Under the pieces are notes generated by a model that was not told where the DNA came from, made no database searches, and worked only from the letters and a program-made list of their open reading frames with translations. A program made the position numbers and the translations under genes. 64,000 nucleotides of DNA from Aquitalea aquatilis (lineage in GTDB: Bacteria; Pseudomonadota; Gammaproteobacteria; Burkholderiales; Chromobacteriaceae). The stretch is taken from contig NZ_CP039731.1 in assembly GCF_005155025.1 (NCBI RefSeq), positions 3,596,001 to 3,660,000 on the forward strand, given 5' to 3'. Shown here piece by piece: positions 1 through 8,816 of the stretch (the first letter of the stretch is position 1; each line of letters starts with the position of its first letter).

Positions 1-857
1 CGCTCCGGCCAGGCCAGTGCGCAGGCAATCGGCGTACGCATATCGGGCGACCCCAGCTGCGCCATCACCGAGCCATCGCGGTATTGCACCATGGAGTGGA
101 TGACACTTTGCGGATGAACAACCACATCAATGCGTTCCGGCGGCGCAGCAAACAGCCAGTGCGCCTCGATCACTTCCAGCCCCTTGTTCATCAGGCTGGC
201 TGAGTCCACCGAAATCTTGCGCCCCATCACCCAATTGGGATGACGGCAGGCATCTTCCGGCGTGACCTGCAGCAAGGCCTCGGCGCTGTGCTGGCGAAAC
301 GGCCCGCCTGAGGCAGTAAGAATGATCTTGCGGATGCCGGCCGCATCCAGATTGCCGGCATAGTCATGCGGCAAGGACTGGAAAATGGCGTTGTGCTCGC
401 TATCCACCGGCAGCAGCGTGGCACCATGCAAGCGCACGGCTTCCATGAATAGCCGGCCAGCTACCACCAGTGCTTCCTTGTTGGCCAGCAGGATTTTCTT
501 GCCGGCACAGGCAGCCGCCATGGCTGACGGTAGCCCGGCAGCGCCGACAATGGCGGCCATCACCACATCGACTTCCGGCAAGGCAGCCACTCGCTCCAGC
601 GCAGCCGCACCGTACAGCACTTCGGTGGTCAGCCCACGCTCACGCAGCCGGCCTTGCAAGGCATTGGCTGCGGCGGCATCAGCCACCACGACATAAAGGG
701 GAAGAAAACGACAAGCCTGTTCGAACAGGCGATCCACCTGGCGGTGACCACTCAGAGCCACTACCCGGTAACGATCAGGATGACGGGCAACCACATCCAG
801 CGTATTGACGCCGATGCTGCCGGTTGCCCCAAGAACTGCAATGCCTTGAGGTTTCAT
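1..857 (-). CDS. dxr: 1-deoxy-D-xylulose 5-phosphate reductoisomerase (partial, C-terminus outside window)
   Basis: Catalyses the NADPH-dependent conversion of DXP to MEP, the committed step of the non-mevalonate isoprenoid pathway, in the cytoplasm. The leftward frame opens with ATG at 857 and reads [16 protein letters not shown], the Rossmann nucleotide-binding start typical of Dxr. It stays open to the window edge, giving about 285 of the usual ~395 residues. It is the last visible member of the rpsB-tsf-pyrH-frr-uppS-cdsA-dxr block, 9 nt after the cdsA stop, so it is probably co-transcribed. Its product feeds the undecaprenyl phosphate made by UppS next door. Confidence 0.95.
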   Translation of the reverse strand, partial: MKPQGIAVLGATGSIGVNTLDVVARHPDRYRVVALSGHRQVDRLFEQACRFLPLYVVVADAAAANALQGRLRERGLTTEVLYGAAALERVAALPEVDVVMAAIVGAAGLPSAMAAACAGKKILLANKEALVVAGRLFMEAVRLHGATLLPVDSEHNAIFQSLPHDYAGNLDAAGIRKIILTASGGPFRQHSAEALLQVTPEDACRHPNWVMGRKISVDSASLMNKGLEVIEAHWLFAAPPERIDVVVHPQSVIHSMVQYRDGSVMAQLGSPDMRTPIACALAWPE

Positions 858-866
858 GAGATGAGC

Positions 867-1673
867 TTACAGCCCGCCCAGCACGCGCAGCGCATTGCTG
901 ACTGCCAGAACGGCAATGAGACTATCGATTCGGTCGTAAACGCCGCCATGACCAGGCAGCAACTTGCTGCTGTCTTTCATGCCCGAGACACGCTTGAACC
1001 AGGATTCCAGCAGATCACCACAGACACTGACTGCGGTCAGCGGCAAGGACAGCAGCACCAGCCCCCACAGTGGCAGCCCTACGGAGATCCAGCCCAGCTT
1101 GCTGACGATGACCACATACACCGCCACGCCAAGCAATGCACCATACACACCCTCCCAGCTCTTGCCGGGACTGATGGAAGGCGCCAGCTTGCGCTTGCCA
1201 AAGGCCTTGCCAGAGAAATAAGCCGCCACGTCGGCCACCCACACCAGCCCCATGACTGCCAGCAAAGTCAGTGCATGGGCGCTGTCAGCCTGCGGCCGCC
1301 ATTCCAGAAAACCATACCAGGCCGGCAGCATCAGCAACCAGCCCAACACCATGGCCAGCGGCAGCGAAACCAGCTTCCAGCGCCGCACCAGCCACAAGGG
1401 CATGACCAGCAACCAGAAAGCCAGCGCCAGGCCATGCCCGGCCAGCGGCATATGCCAGCCCTGCTGCCAGGACACAGCAGCAAATGCGCTGCTCAGCGCC
1501 AGATACGCCCATTGCGGCGCACCGTACAAACCGGCCATGCGGGAGAATTCCCACAGAGCCAGCAAAATGATCAACCAGGAAAAACCGGCCCAGGCATTGG
1601 CCGGAAACAGGAACAGTGCCGCCAGCATCAGCGGCAGCAATACCAGAGCAGTCAGAATGCGAGTCTTGAGCAT
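867..1673 (-). CDS. cdsA: Phosphatidate cytidylyltransferase (CDP-diglyceride synthase)
   Basis: Integral inner-membrane enzyme making CDP-diacylglycerol from phosphatidic acid and CTP, the precursor of all the cell's phospholipids. The 268-residue protein is mostly hydrophobic helices. It ends with the family signature region: SPGKSWEGVYGALLG around residue 170, then a GDLLESWFKR...KDSS...PGHGGVYDRIDS block, matching the CDS signature with its metal- and CTP-binding acidic residues. Length is normal for the family. It starts 6 nt after the uppS stop, so translation is probably coupled; no strong Shine-Dalgarno is seen. Confidence 0.95.
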   Translation of the reverse strand: MLKTRILTALVLLPLMLAALFLFPANAWAGFSWLIILLALWEFSRMAGLYGAPQWAYLALSSAFAAVSWQQGWHMPLAGHGLALAFWLLVMPLWLVRRWKLVSLPLAMVLGWLLMLPAWYGFLEWRPQADSAHALTLLAVMGLVWVADVAAYFSGKAFGKRKLAPSISPGKSWEGVYGALLGVAVYVVIVSKLGWISVGLPLWGLVLLSLPLTAVSVCGDLLESWFKRVSGMKDSSKLLPGHGGVYDRIDSLIAVLAVSNALRVLGGL

Positions 1674-1679
1674 GAAGGA

Positions 1680-2429
1680 TCAGTTTCTGCGCTGCTGGGC
1701 TGGCAGCTGTTCGCTGGTACGGCCAAAGCGGCGCTCGCGTTCGCGATAGGAATTGAGCGCGCCCTCCAGGGCCGTGCGATCAAAGTCCGGCCACAACAGA
1801 TCGGTAAAATACAGCTCGGAATAAGCCAGTTGCCACAGCAGGAAGTTGCTGATGCGCTGCTCGCCACCAGTACGGATGAACAGGTCCGGCTCCGGTGCCC
1901 AGTGTGTGGACAGCCGCTCGGCCAGATTTTCTTCGGTAATCTGGCTGACGCCGTCGGCGATCAGGCCATTGACGGCATTGAGCACATCCCAGCGGCCACC
2001 GTAGTCGGCGGCGATACTCAGCACCAGGCCATCGTTGCCAGCCGTCTTGTCTTCTGCCGCCTGGATGCGCTCGGCCAGCGCCGGACTGAAGCGCTCGCGC
2101 GTACCCAGCACCCGCAGCCGGATGTTATTGGCATGCAGCTTGCTGACTTCGTTTTCCAGCGCCCGAATGAACAGATCCATCAGGAAGGACACTTCATCCT
2201 GCGGCCGCCGCCAGTTTTCAGTGGAAAAGGCGAACAGCGTCAGGTACTCCACCCCCAGCTCCTTGCAGGCGGTCACCACTTCGCGCACGGCATCCAGCCC
2301 TTTTTTATGACCGGCTACCCGTGGCAGGAAACGCTTCTTGGCCCAACGGCCATTGCCATCCATGATGATGGCGATATGCCGGGGTACACAGCGCACCTCC
2401 GGCACGTCCTTGGTGGAGCTTCCAAACAA
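1680..2429 (-). CDS. uppS: Isoprenyl transferase (undecaprenyl diphosphate synthase)
   Basis: Cis-prenyltransferase that extends farnesyl diphosphate with isopentenyl units to give the C55 lipid carrier for cell-wall synthesis. 249 residues. The catalytic motif [13 protein letters not shown] places the essential Asp at residue 24. The C-terminal [19 protein letters not shown] segment is the conserved substrate-binding RxSxFxxWQ region. The best start is TTG at 2429, preceded by an AAAGGAA-type ribosome site; the first ATG in frame lies inside the catalytic motif and is too late. Sits between frr and cdsA in the conserved block. Confidence 0.95.
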   Translation of the reverse strand: MFGSSTKDVPEVRCVPRHIAIIMDGNGRWAKKRFLPRVAGHKKGLDAVREVVTACKELGVEYLTLFAFSTENWRRPQDEVSFLMDLFIRALENEVSKLHANNIRLRVLGTRERFSPALAERIQAAEDKTAGNDGLVLSIAADYGGRWDVLNAVNGLIADGVSQITEENLAERLSTHWAPEPDLFIRTGGEQRISNFLLWQLAYSELYFTDLLWPDFDRTALEGALNSYRERERRFGRTSEQLPAQQRRN

Positions 2430-2440
2430 GGCTATTTCCT

Positions 2441-2998
2441 TTATACCGCCATCAGGTCTGCTTCTTTGCCTGCCAGTGCCTTGTCGATCTCGGCAATGAA
2501 CTTGTCGGTCATTTTCTGGATGTCGTCCTGGCCGCGACGCTCGTCATCCTCGGTAATCGACTTGTCCTTGAGCAGGTTCTTGAAGTCATTGTTGGCATCG
2601 CGGCGGATATTGCGCACGGCCACGCGGGCACCTTCGGCCTCGCCCTTCACCACTTTGATCAGGTCGCGACGACGCTCTTCAGTCAGCATCGGCATCGGCA
2701 CGCGGATGATCTCGCCCATGGAAGCCGGATTCAGACCCAGATCAGAATCACGGATGGCCTTTTCGATCTTGGCCACCATATTCTTTTCCCAGGCTTGCAC
2801 ACCGATGGTGCGGGAATCGATCAGGCTGACATTGGCCACCTGATTCACCGGTACACCGCTGCCATAGTAGTCGACCATGACATGATCAAGAATGCCGGTG
2901 TGGGCGCGACCTGTTCGCACTTTGGTCAGGTCGGTCTTGAACGCCTCCAGAGTCTTGCTCATCTTCTGCTCGGCGGATTTCTTGACTTCATTAATCAT
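2441..2998 (-). CDS. frr: Ribosome recycling factor
   Basis: Splits post-termination ribosomes together with EF-G. The 185-residue protein begins [20 protein letters not shown] and contains the conserved KVRTGRAH segment and a C-terminal helical [16 protein letters not shown] region, full length for the family. I chose the ATG at 2998 because a GGAG sits 8 nt upstream; the frame stays open for 11 more codons, but those residues are not family-like. Follows pyrH in the common bacterial order tsf-pyrH-frr. Confidence 0.97.
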   Translation of the reverse strand: MINEVKKSAEQKMSKTLEAFKTDLTKVRTGRAHTGILDHVMVDYYGSGVPVNQVANVSLIDSRTIGVQAWEKNMVAKIEKAIRDSDLGLNPASMGEIIRVPMPMLTEERRRDLIKVVKGEAEGARVAVRNIRRDANNDFKNLLKDKSITEDDERRGQDDIQKMTDKFIAEIDKALAGKEADLMAV

Positions 2999-3079
2999 GC
3001 TTGCTCCAAAAATCGGTACTTTGAAAAACAAGGCGGAAAGCGGCTTCCAGCCGTTTCCGCCCCTTGGTATTCGTCAAGC

Positions 3080-3799
3080 TCAGCAGTGTACCAGCGTGCC
3101 TTCATCTTCGCCAAGCACTACGCGCTTGAGCGCGCCCTGCTTGAAGATGCTGAACACCTTGATATTCAGGTGCTGGTCACGGCACAGCGCGAAGGCGGTC
3201 GCATCCATCACTTTCAGATTACGGCCAATGGCCTCATCGAAAGTCAGGGTCTGGTAGCGCACGGCATCGGGATTCTTTTTCGGATCATCGGTATACACGC
3301 CATCAACCTTGGTGGCCTTGAGCATGATGTCCACATTCATTTCCATGCCGCGCAGTGCGGCTGCGGTATCAGTGGTGAAGAAGGGGTTGCCGGTGCCCGC
3401 ACCGAAAATCACCACTTTGCCCTCTTCCAGATACTGCATGGCCTTGCCGCGCACATAGGGTTCGGCAATCTGCTGCATGGTCAGTGCGGATTGCACGCGG
3501 GCAATCAGACCCACCTTGCCCATTGCATCCTTCAGCGCCAGTGCATTCATCACCGTCGCCATCATGCCCATATAATCGGCCGTTGCACGATCCATGCCGC
3601 TGGCAGCACTGGAAACGCCACGGAAGATATTGCCGCCACCAATCACGATACCCACCTGCACACCAAGCTCTACCACTTCCTTGATCTGGCCAACAATCTG
3701 CTCGATGGTCGAGCGGTTGATGCCGTAGTTATCGTCGCCCATCAGGGCTTCACCAGACAGCTTGAGCAGAATGCGTTTATAGGAAGGAGCTTGGCTCAT
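3080..3799 (-). CDS. pyrH: UMP kinase
   Basis: Phosphorylates UMP to UDP with ATP; hexameric amino-acid-kinase fold enzyme, usually controlled by UTP and GTP. The 239-residue product begins [20 protein letters not shown], with the kinase Lys/Gly loop at the N-terminus, [12 protein letters not shown] about residue 55, and the late [10 protein letters not shown] segment typical of bacterial PyrH. ATG at 3799 has GAGG about 6 nt upstream; the 14-codon upstream extension is rejected. It is separated from tsf by a terminator-like hairpin, so pyrH expression may be partly independent or depend on read-through. Confidence 0.97.
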   Translation of the reverse strand: MSQAPSYKRILLKLSGEALMGDDNYGINRSTIEQIVGQIKEVVELGVQVGIVIGGGNIFRGVSSAASGMDRATADYMGMMATVMNALALKDAMGKVGLIARVQSALTMQQIAEPYVRGKAMQYLEEGKVVIFGAGTGNPFFTTDTAAALRGMEMNVDIMLKATKVDGVYTDDPKKNPDAVRYQTLTFDEAIGRNLKVMDATAFALCRDQHLNIKVFSIFKQGALKRVVLGEDEGTLVHC

Positions 3800-3841
3800 G
3801 ATAACCTCGAGTTGGGTGTTTTTAGGGCATTCAGTTTGCAA

Positions 3842-3869
3842 AACGGCACCCTGCAGGCAGGGTGCCGTT
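3842..3869 (-). terminator. Hairpin between tsf and pyrH
   Basis: Perfect 10-bp stem (CGGCACCCTG / CAGGGTGCCG) with a 4-nt loop, extended by AA/TT. On the minus strand it ends in TTTTG, just after the tsf stop. The short U-run suggests partial termination, leaving read-through into pyrH-frr. Confidence 0.75.
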
Positions 3870-3891
3870 CGATCATACAGTCTTGTCAGAC

Positions 3892-4758
3892 TTACAGCTT
3901 GGCAGCAGCAGCCACTTCAGCAGCATAGTCTACAACCTTCTTCTCGATGCCTTCGCCAACAACAAACATGGCGAATGCCTTCACAGAAGCGGATTTTTCA
4001 GCCAGCAGCTTTTCAACGGTCACGTCCGGGTTCTTGACGAAAGGCTGACCCACCAAGGTCACTTCAGCCAGGTACTTGTTGACGCGGCCTTCTACCATCT
4101 TGGCGACGATATCAGCCGGCTTGCCGGATTCAGCAGCTTGTGCGGTGTAGATCTTGCGTTCTTGTTCCAGGGTTTCGGCCGGAACCTGATCCTTGGACAC
4201 GCAGATCGGCTTGGAAGCAGCGATGTGCATGGCAATGTCGCGACCCAGCGCTTCGTCACCCTTCAGGTCGACGATCACGCCGATCTTGGCACCGTGCAGG
4301 TAGGTGGCGATGGTGCCGTCGGTTTCGTAACGCACGAAACGACGGATGGTCATGTTCTCACCCAGCTTGGCAATGGCAGCCTTGCGGATTTCTTCAACGG
4401 ACACGCCGTCTACTTCAACAGCGGACAGGGCTTCAACATCAGCCGGGTTCGCAGTTGCAGCAGCCTGGGCAGCAGCAGCAGCCAGCGCCAGGAAGGTCGG
4501 GTCCTTGGCAACGAAGTCGGTTTCACAGTTCACTTCAACCAGGGCGCCAACGCCACCAGCCACGTAGGAACCGATGATACCTTCGGCAGCCAGACGGCCA
4601 GCCATCTTGGAAGCCTTGTTGCCGGACTTGATGCGCAGAATTTCTTCGGCCTTGGCAGCGTCGCCTTCAGCTTCAACCAGGGCTTTTTTGCACTCCATCA
4701 TGCCCAGGCCGGTAGCAGCGCGCAGATCCGAAACCATCTTTGCGGTAATTTCCGCCAT
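3892..4758 (-). CDS. tsf: Elongation factor Ts
   Basis: Nucleotide exchange factor that regenerates EF-Tu-GTP. 288 residues. The N-terminal UBA-like module reads [20 protein letters not shown] followed by [13 protein letters not shown], and the core holds the TDFVAKD motif that contacts EF-Tu (around residue 80). ATG at 4758 is preceded by CAGGAG. Lies directly after rpsB as in nearly all bacteria, and is separated from it by a strong terminator hairpin that probably attenuates rather than fully stops transcription. Confidence 0.97.
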   Translation of the reverse strand: MAEITAKMVSDLRAATGLGMMECKKALVEAEGDAAKAEEILRIKSGNKASKMAGRLAAEGIIGSYVAGGVGALVEVNCETDFVAKDPTFLALAAAAAQAAATANPADVEALSAVEVDGVSVEEIRKAAIAKLGENMTIRRFVRYETDGTIATYLHGAKIGVIVDLKGDEALGRDIAMHIAASKPICVSKDQVPAETLEQERKIYTAQAAESGKPADIVAKMVEGRVNKYLAEVTLVGQPFVKNPDVTVEKLLAEKSASVKAFAMFVVGEGIEKKVVDYAAEVAAAAKL

Positions 4759-4795
4759 TTGTAACTCCTGTATTCGATACGTAAGGTAATCAGGT

Positions 4796-4823
4796 CTAAA
4801 AAAAGGGGCTTGCGCCCCCTTTC
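4796..4823 (-). terminator. Rho-independent terminator after rpsB
   Basis: Minus-strand GC stem (AAAGGGGG-CGCAAG-CCCCTTTT type) immediately followed by a run of seven T. It lies 9-35 nt after the rpsB stop and before tsf. Likely sets the S2 to EF-Ts ratio. Confidence 0.85.
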
Positions 4824-4831
4824 GAGTCTGC

Positions 4832-5560
4832 TTACTCAGCCTGGGCCGTTTCAGCAGCGGCTACGACTTCTTGCAGCGACTGAGCGCGGCCTTCCAGTAC
4901 GGCGTCGGCGATGCCGCGAGCGTACAGGCGGATAGCGCGACTGGAGTCGTCGTTACCCGGAACTACGTAGTCGATGCCGTCCGGGGAGTTGTTGGTATCA
5001 ACAACGCCGATCACCGGAATGCCCAGTTTCTTGGCTTCAACAATGGTACCTTTCTGGTAGCCAGTGTCGATAACGAAGATGGCGTCCGGCAGGCCCTTCA
5101 TATCTTTGATACCGCCCAGCGAGCGTTCCAGTTTGTCAACTTCGCGTTGCAGGTCCAACAGTTCTTTCTTGTTGTAACCCATGTCAGCGCCTTCCAGGAT
5201 GGCACGCTTCTCTTCAAGACGCTTGATGGACTGCTTCACGGTCTTGTAGTTGGTCAGCATGCCGCCGAGCCAGCGGTGATCAACAAACGGCATGCCAGCG
5301 CGAGCGGCTTCTTCACGGACGATCTCACGTGCCTGACGCTTGGTACCAACAAACATTACGGTACCCTTGTTGGCGGCCAGACGACGCACATATTCCTGGG
5401 CGCTGATGAACAGCGGCAGAGTCTTTTCCAGGTTGATGATGTGGATCTTGTTGCGGCTGCCAAAGATGTACTGAGCCATCTTCGGGTTCCAGAAACGGGT
5501 TTGGTGGCCGAAGTGAACACCGGCCTCAAGCATTTGACGCATGGTAACGTTGGTGGACAT
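4832..5560 (-). CDS. rpsB: 30S ribosomal protein S2
   Basis: Small-subunit ribosomal protein S2, needed for S1 docking. 242 residues beginning [20 protein letters not shown], followed by the S2 signatures [12 protein letters not shown] and, later, [19 protein letters not shown] and [10 protein letters not shown]. The ATG at 5560 has AAGGAG about 8 nt upstream, so the longer open frame to 5662 is leader. The ~110-nt leader holds inverted segments (for example around 5590-5635) and could carry S2 autoregulation, which is known for rpsB in other bacteria but is not shown here. Confidence 0.98.
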   Translation of the reverse strand: MSTNVTMRQMLEAGVHFGHQTRFWNPKMAQYIFGSRNKIHIINLEKTLPLFISAQEYVRRLAANKGTVMFVGTKRQAREIVREEAARAGMPFVDHRWLGGMLTNYKTVKQSIKRLEEKRAILEGADMGYNKKELLDLQREVDKLERSLGGIKDMKGLPDAIFVIDTGYQKGTIVEAKKLGIPVIGVVDTNNSPDGIDYVVPGNDDSSRAIRLYARGIADAVLEGRAQSLQEVVAAAETAQAE

Positions 5561-5677
5561 GCAAAAACTCCTTAAAGGGTTAAGCCTCCATCCGCGCAGA
5601 CAACCGTCAGTCAATGACGGCACCCTTTGGCACGGATGTGCGTAGTTTATTCCCCTACCCAATGTAGAGGACGCAAG

Positions 5678-5707
5678 ATTCTAGCACCACAGGGCAAGCT
5701 CACTCAA
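5678..5707 (-). promoter_or_regulatory. Candidate sigma-70 promoter for rpsB-tsf
   Basis: On the minus strand TTGAGT (5702-5707) and TAGAAT (5678-5683) are separated by 18 nt, predicting a start near 5671 and a leader of about 110 nt. The -35 box overlaps the stop codon region of the preceding small gene. Confidence 0.55.
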
Positions 5708-5900
5708 GCGTCTTGCCTGCATTTGCCTGCTCACGGGCCAATTCCTGCCTTTTTAGCAGGCGGCGGCGTGTCATTCTTGCAATAAACAGGGTGGGCAGAA
5801 AGCCCAGAAAGAACAGAATGGAAAACGCCGCCCACAGACTGTTCTGCGCCACCGCCAGCATCAACACCACGTAGAGCCAGCCAATCAATACCATATACAT
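5700..5900 (-). CDS. Small inner-membrane protein of unknown function (66 aa)
   Basis: Not recognised as a named family. The product begins MYMVLIGWLYVVLMLAVAQ and contains two hydrophobic stretches (about residues 2-17 and 22-39), a short turn (NSLW), and a strongly basic cytoplasmic tail with RRRLLKR. A two-helix hairpin membrane protein is the simplest reading. The start is uncertain: ATG at 5900 or 5894, neither with a good ribosome site, and the frame is open to 6038. It sits between rpsB, transcribed the same way, and a divergent nitronate monooxygenase gene. Confidence 0.55.
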   Translation of the reverse strand: MYMVLIGWLYVVLMLAVAQNSLWAAFSILFFLGFLPTLFIARMTRRRLLKRQELAREQANAGKTLE

Positions 5901-5979
5901 AATCAAACAACCGTTTGAAATTTTCGAAAAAAGCCTGAACAATAGCCCCACATTGTAAACCACCCGCCCGGTTCCCATC

Positions 5980-7020
5980 ATGCAAACCCGATTTACCGAA
6001 ACCTTTGGCGTGAGCCTGCCACTAGCCTGCCCCGGCATGAGCTATATCGCCACTCCCGAACTGGTCGCTGCCACGGCCAATGCAGGTGGACTGGGCATTC
6101 TGGCAAGTGGCCCGCTCAGCCCGGAACAGACCCGCGCCGCCATCCGCCGCATCCGCAGCCTGACGGATCGCCCTTTTGGCATCGGCTGCACGCTGATGAT
6201 GCCGGGTGCGCGCGAAAACTGTGAAGTCGCCCTGCAAGAACAGGTAGCGGTGATCAACTTCTCACTGGGCAAAGGTGACTGGATCATCAAACGCGCCCAT
6301 GCCTACGGCGGCAAGGTCATTGCCACCGTAGTTACCGAGAAACATGCCATTTCTGCCGAAAAAGCCGGCGTGGACGGGCTGTTGGTCACCGGCCACGAAG
6401 CGGCAGCACATGGCGGCGAGGTGACCTCGCTGGTGCTGATCCCGGCCATCCGCAAGGCAAGCTCGCTGCCCATCATCGCCGCCGGCGGCTTTGGCAGCGG
6501 TGCCGGCCTGCTCGCCGCGCTGGCACTGGGAGCCGACGCCGTGGCCATGGGTAGCCGCCTGGCAATGACGCAGGAAAGTCCGGTCCACGAGCGCAGCAAG
6601 GAGATGATTCGTCAGCGCAGCGTGGCCGATACCTTGTACTCGCGCAATTTCGACGGCCTGTGGTGCCGCATGATGGACACCCCCACCGCCCGTGCCGCCA
6701 CCCGCAAGCCAATGAACCTGCTGGCAGCCGCCTGGAAAGCCAGCGCCATCGCCCGCAAGATGGGCATGCCGGTACTGAAAGTCGCCCTGGGCGGCATGCT
6801 GCAAAAACCGCAGGAGCTGCGCCAGCTGGCGCTGTTTGGCGCAGCCACCGAATCCATCCGTCTGGCTATTGAAGATGGCAATCACCAGCAAGGGGTGCAA
6901 CTGATCGGCCAGGTACAAGGGCTGATTGATGATGTCCCCACCGTGCAGCAGCTGTTCGACCGCATCATGCAGGAGGCCGAACATAGCCTGAGCCACCTGC
7001 AACAGCTACACCAAGCCTGA
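5980..7020 (+). CDS. Nitronate monooxygenase family flavoprotein
   Basis: FMN-dependent TIM-barrel enzyme of the 2-nitropropane dioxygenase family, which oxidises nitronates such as propionate-3-nitronate. 346 residues, normal length. Visible motifs are the N-terminal CPGMSYIATPELVAATANAG substrate loop, GLLVTGHEAAAHGG near residue 135 (conserved His region) and the phosphate-binding IIAAGGFGSGAGL followed by GADAVAMGSRL. The actual substrate cannot be read from sequence; some family members are enoyl reductases. Followed by its own terminator. ATG at 5980 has no strong Shine-Dalgarno. Confidence 0.85.
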   Translation: MQTRFTETFGVSLPLACPGMSYIATPELVAATANAGGLGILASGPLSPEQTRAAIRRIRSLTDRPFGIGCTLMMPGARENCEVALQEQVAVINFSLGKGDWIIKRAHAYGGKVIATVVTEKHAISAEKAGVDGLLVTGHEAAAHGGEVTSLVLIPAIRKASSLPIIAAGGFGSGAGLLAALALGADAVAMGSRLAMTQESPVHERSKEMIRQRSVADTLYSRNFDGLWCRMMDTPTARAATRKPMNLLAAAWKASAIARKMGMPVLKVALGGMLQKPQELRQLALFGAATESIRLAIEDGNHQQGVQLIGQVQGLIDDVPTVQQLFDRIMQEAEHSLSHLQQLHQA

Positions 7021-7025
7021 TCACC

Positions 7026-7064
7026 GCGCCGCCCGTTCATTCCAAGCGACTGGCGGCGCATTTT
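7026..7064 (+). terminator. Terminator of the nitronate monooxygenase gene
   Basis: Perfect 8-bp stem GCGCCGCC / GGCGGCGC (7026-7033 with 7052-7059), 18-nt loop, then ATTTTTC. Starts 6 nt after the stop codon. Confidence 0.75.
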
Positions 7065-7086
7065 TCATGATGCGTTGTGCCAAATG

Positions 7087-7113
7087 ACAAGATTTACACC
7101 ATGCAAATCTTGT
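7087..7113. promoter_or_regulatory. Perfect 9-bp inverted repeat upstream of the MFS transporter
   Basis: ACAAGATTT and AAATCTTGT are separated by a 9-nt spacer, so the half-sites are 18 bp apart centre to centre, close to two helical turns. It lies 140 nt before the transporter start in an otherwise unstructured gap (7065-7252). It looks like an operator for a dimeric regulator; no regulator gene is adjacent. Confidence 0.45.
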
Positions 7114-7252
7114 TTACACGCAACAAGATGCCAGCACGCAGCACCTGACCACATTGCCCGCCTCCGTCCCTTCCCGTATTCTCCCAGACTGACCCACCAG
7201 CCCGACAGCATGCCGCCACAGAGCGGCCAGCCCACACATCAAGAGATGACGC

Positions 7253-8578
7253 ATGATCCCGCACCACAACGAGGCCGACCTCAGCACACCACGCCCGCTC
7301 AACCGCCAGGACTACCGCACCCTGGCCCTGGCTGCCCTGGGCGGCGCACTGGAATTTTACGACTTCATCATTTTCGTATTTTTTGCCCTGGTCATCGGCA
7401 AGCTATTCTTCCCGCCGGACATGCCGGACTGGCTGCGCCAATTCCAGACCTTCGGCATCTTTGCCGCCGGCTATCTGGCTCGACCACTAGGCGGCATCGT
7501 GATGGCCCACTTTGGTGACAAGCTGGGGCGCAAGCGCATGTTCACCCTGTCCATCGTGCTGATGGCCGTCCCCACCCTGCTGATGGGCATGCTGCCCACT
7601 TACGCCAGCATCGGCATCGCCGCGCCGCTGGCACTACTAGCCCTGCGCATTCTGCAGGGCGCAGCCATTGGCGGCGAAGTGCCCGGTGCCTGGGTATTCG
7701 TGGCCGAACACGTACCCGCCCGCCACACCGGCTATGCCTGCGGCACGCTGACTGCCGGCCTCACCGCCGGCATCCTGCTGGGTTCGCTGCTGGCCACCCT
7801 GATCAACAGCAGCTTCAGTCCGGCACAAATCAGCAACTGGGCCTGGCGGCTGCCTTTTCTGGTGGGTAGCATTTTTGGCCTGCTGGCCATGTATTTGCGC
7901 CAATGGCTGCAGGAAACGCCGGTCTTTGCCGAAATGCAGGCGCGTAAGACCCTGGCCGACGAACTGCCACTGAAGACTGTGCTGCGCGAACACAAACGCG
8001 CCGTCATCATCTCCATGCTGCTGACCTGGCTGTTATCCGCCGCCATCGTGGTGGTCATTCTGATGACGCCCACCTATCTGCAAAAGCAGTTCGGTATGGA
8101 TGCCGCAACCACCCTCAAGGCCAACAGCCTCGCCACCATCGCCCTGACCGCAGGCTGCATGCTGGCCGGCCGCATCATCGACCGCATGGGCAGTGGCCTG
8201 ACCTTCATCGTCGGCAGCCTGTTGCTGGGCGCTTGCAGCTATCACTTCTACACCAGCGTGGCGAGCGATGGCAGCCAGCTGTATGCGCTGTACAGCCTCA
8301 CCGGCTTCAGCGTCGGCATTGTCGGAGCCGTTCCCTTCGTCATGGTGCGCGCCTTTCCGCCAGCAGTACGCTTTAGCGGCCTGTCATTCTCTTATAACGT
8401 CGCGTACGCCATTTTCGGCGGCCTGACACCAATGGCGGTTTCGCTATGGCTCAAGGCCGATCCGCTAGCCCCAGCCCACTATGTCGTCAGCCTGTGCGGC
8501 ATGGGCGCATTATTAGGTGTCTACCTGCTACTGACCGAATCACCCCAGCGTGCAGACCGCACATCGACGCAGCACTGA
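7253..8578 (+). CDS. MFS transporter, metabolite:H+ symporter (MHS) type
   Basis: Inner-membrane secondary transporter of 441 residues with about twelve hydrophobic helices. The N-terminal region (residues ~20-110) reads LGGALEFYDFIIFVFFALVI, then AGYLARPLGGIVMAHFGDKL with GRKRMF. This is the pattern of the MHS subfamily, which includes the ProP, KgtP and CitA carriers for compatible solutes and organic acids. Substrate is not predictable. ATG at 7253 follows a weak AAGAGA; the next plausible start would truncate the first helix. Single-gene unit with a terminator behind and a candidate operator in front. Confidence 0.85.
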   Translation: MIPHHNEADLSTPRPLNRQDYRTLALAALGGALEFYDFIIFVFFALVIGKLFFPPDMPDWLRQFQTFGIFAAGYLARPLGGIVMAHFGDKLGRKRMFTLSIVLMAVPTLLMGMLPTYASIGIAAPLALLALRILQGAAIGGEVPGAWVFVAEHVPARHTGYACGTLTAGLTAGILLGSLLATLINSSFSPAQISNWAWRLPFLVGSIFGLLAMYLRQWLQETPVFAEMQARKTLADELPLKTVLREHKRAVIISMLLTWLLSAAIVVVILMTPTYLQKQFGMDAATTLKANSLATIALTAGCMLAGRIIDRMGSGLTFIVGSLLLGACSYHFYTSVASDGSQLYALYSLTGFSVGIVGAVPFVMVRAFPPAVRFSGLSFSYNVAYAIFGGLTPMAVSLWLKADPLAPAHYVVSLCGMGALLGVYLLLTESPQRADRTSTQH

Positions 8579-8602
8579 TTGCAGCAGCAATCGCTTTTTT
8601 CC

Positions 8603-8625
8603 ACGGCCCTGCGGGGCCGTTTTTC
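8603..8625 (+). terminator. Terminator of the MFS gene
   Basis: Stem ACGGCCC / GGGGCCGT with a short loop followed by TTTTT, about 25 nt after the stop. The rest of the gap to 8816 holds a short palindrome AGAATTAATTCT (8662-8673) and nothing else I can name. Confidence 0.8.
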
Positions 8626-8816
8626 ATGCAACTGCGACCAGGATAATTCCGCAGCGCAGCAAGAATTAATTCTGACCACAGCGGAACCCTCGCGGCAAAT
8701 CAGCAGTCCCTAATTTATACACCCGGCATTTCAACCTGCCCGCAACGCCGTTCAAGACACAACTCCCAGCCTCATCCCGCCCCGGCGGGCCTCACCCACA
8801 GACCACGGAGACACCC

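Noticed and set aside
654-2843. 729-codon open frame on the plus strand
   Set aside because: Lies antisense to cdsA, uppS and frr; the product is low-complexity Gln/His/Pro-rich, as expected from the opposite strand of GC-rich genes.
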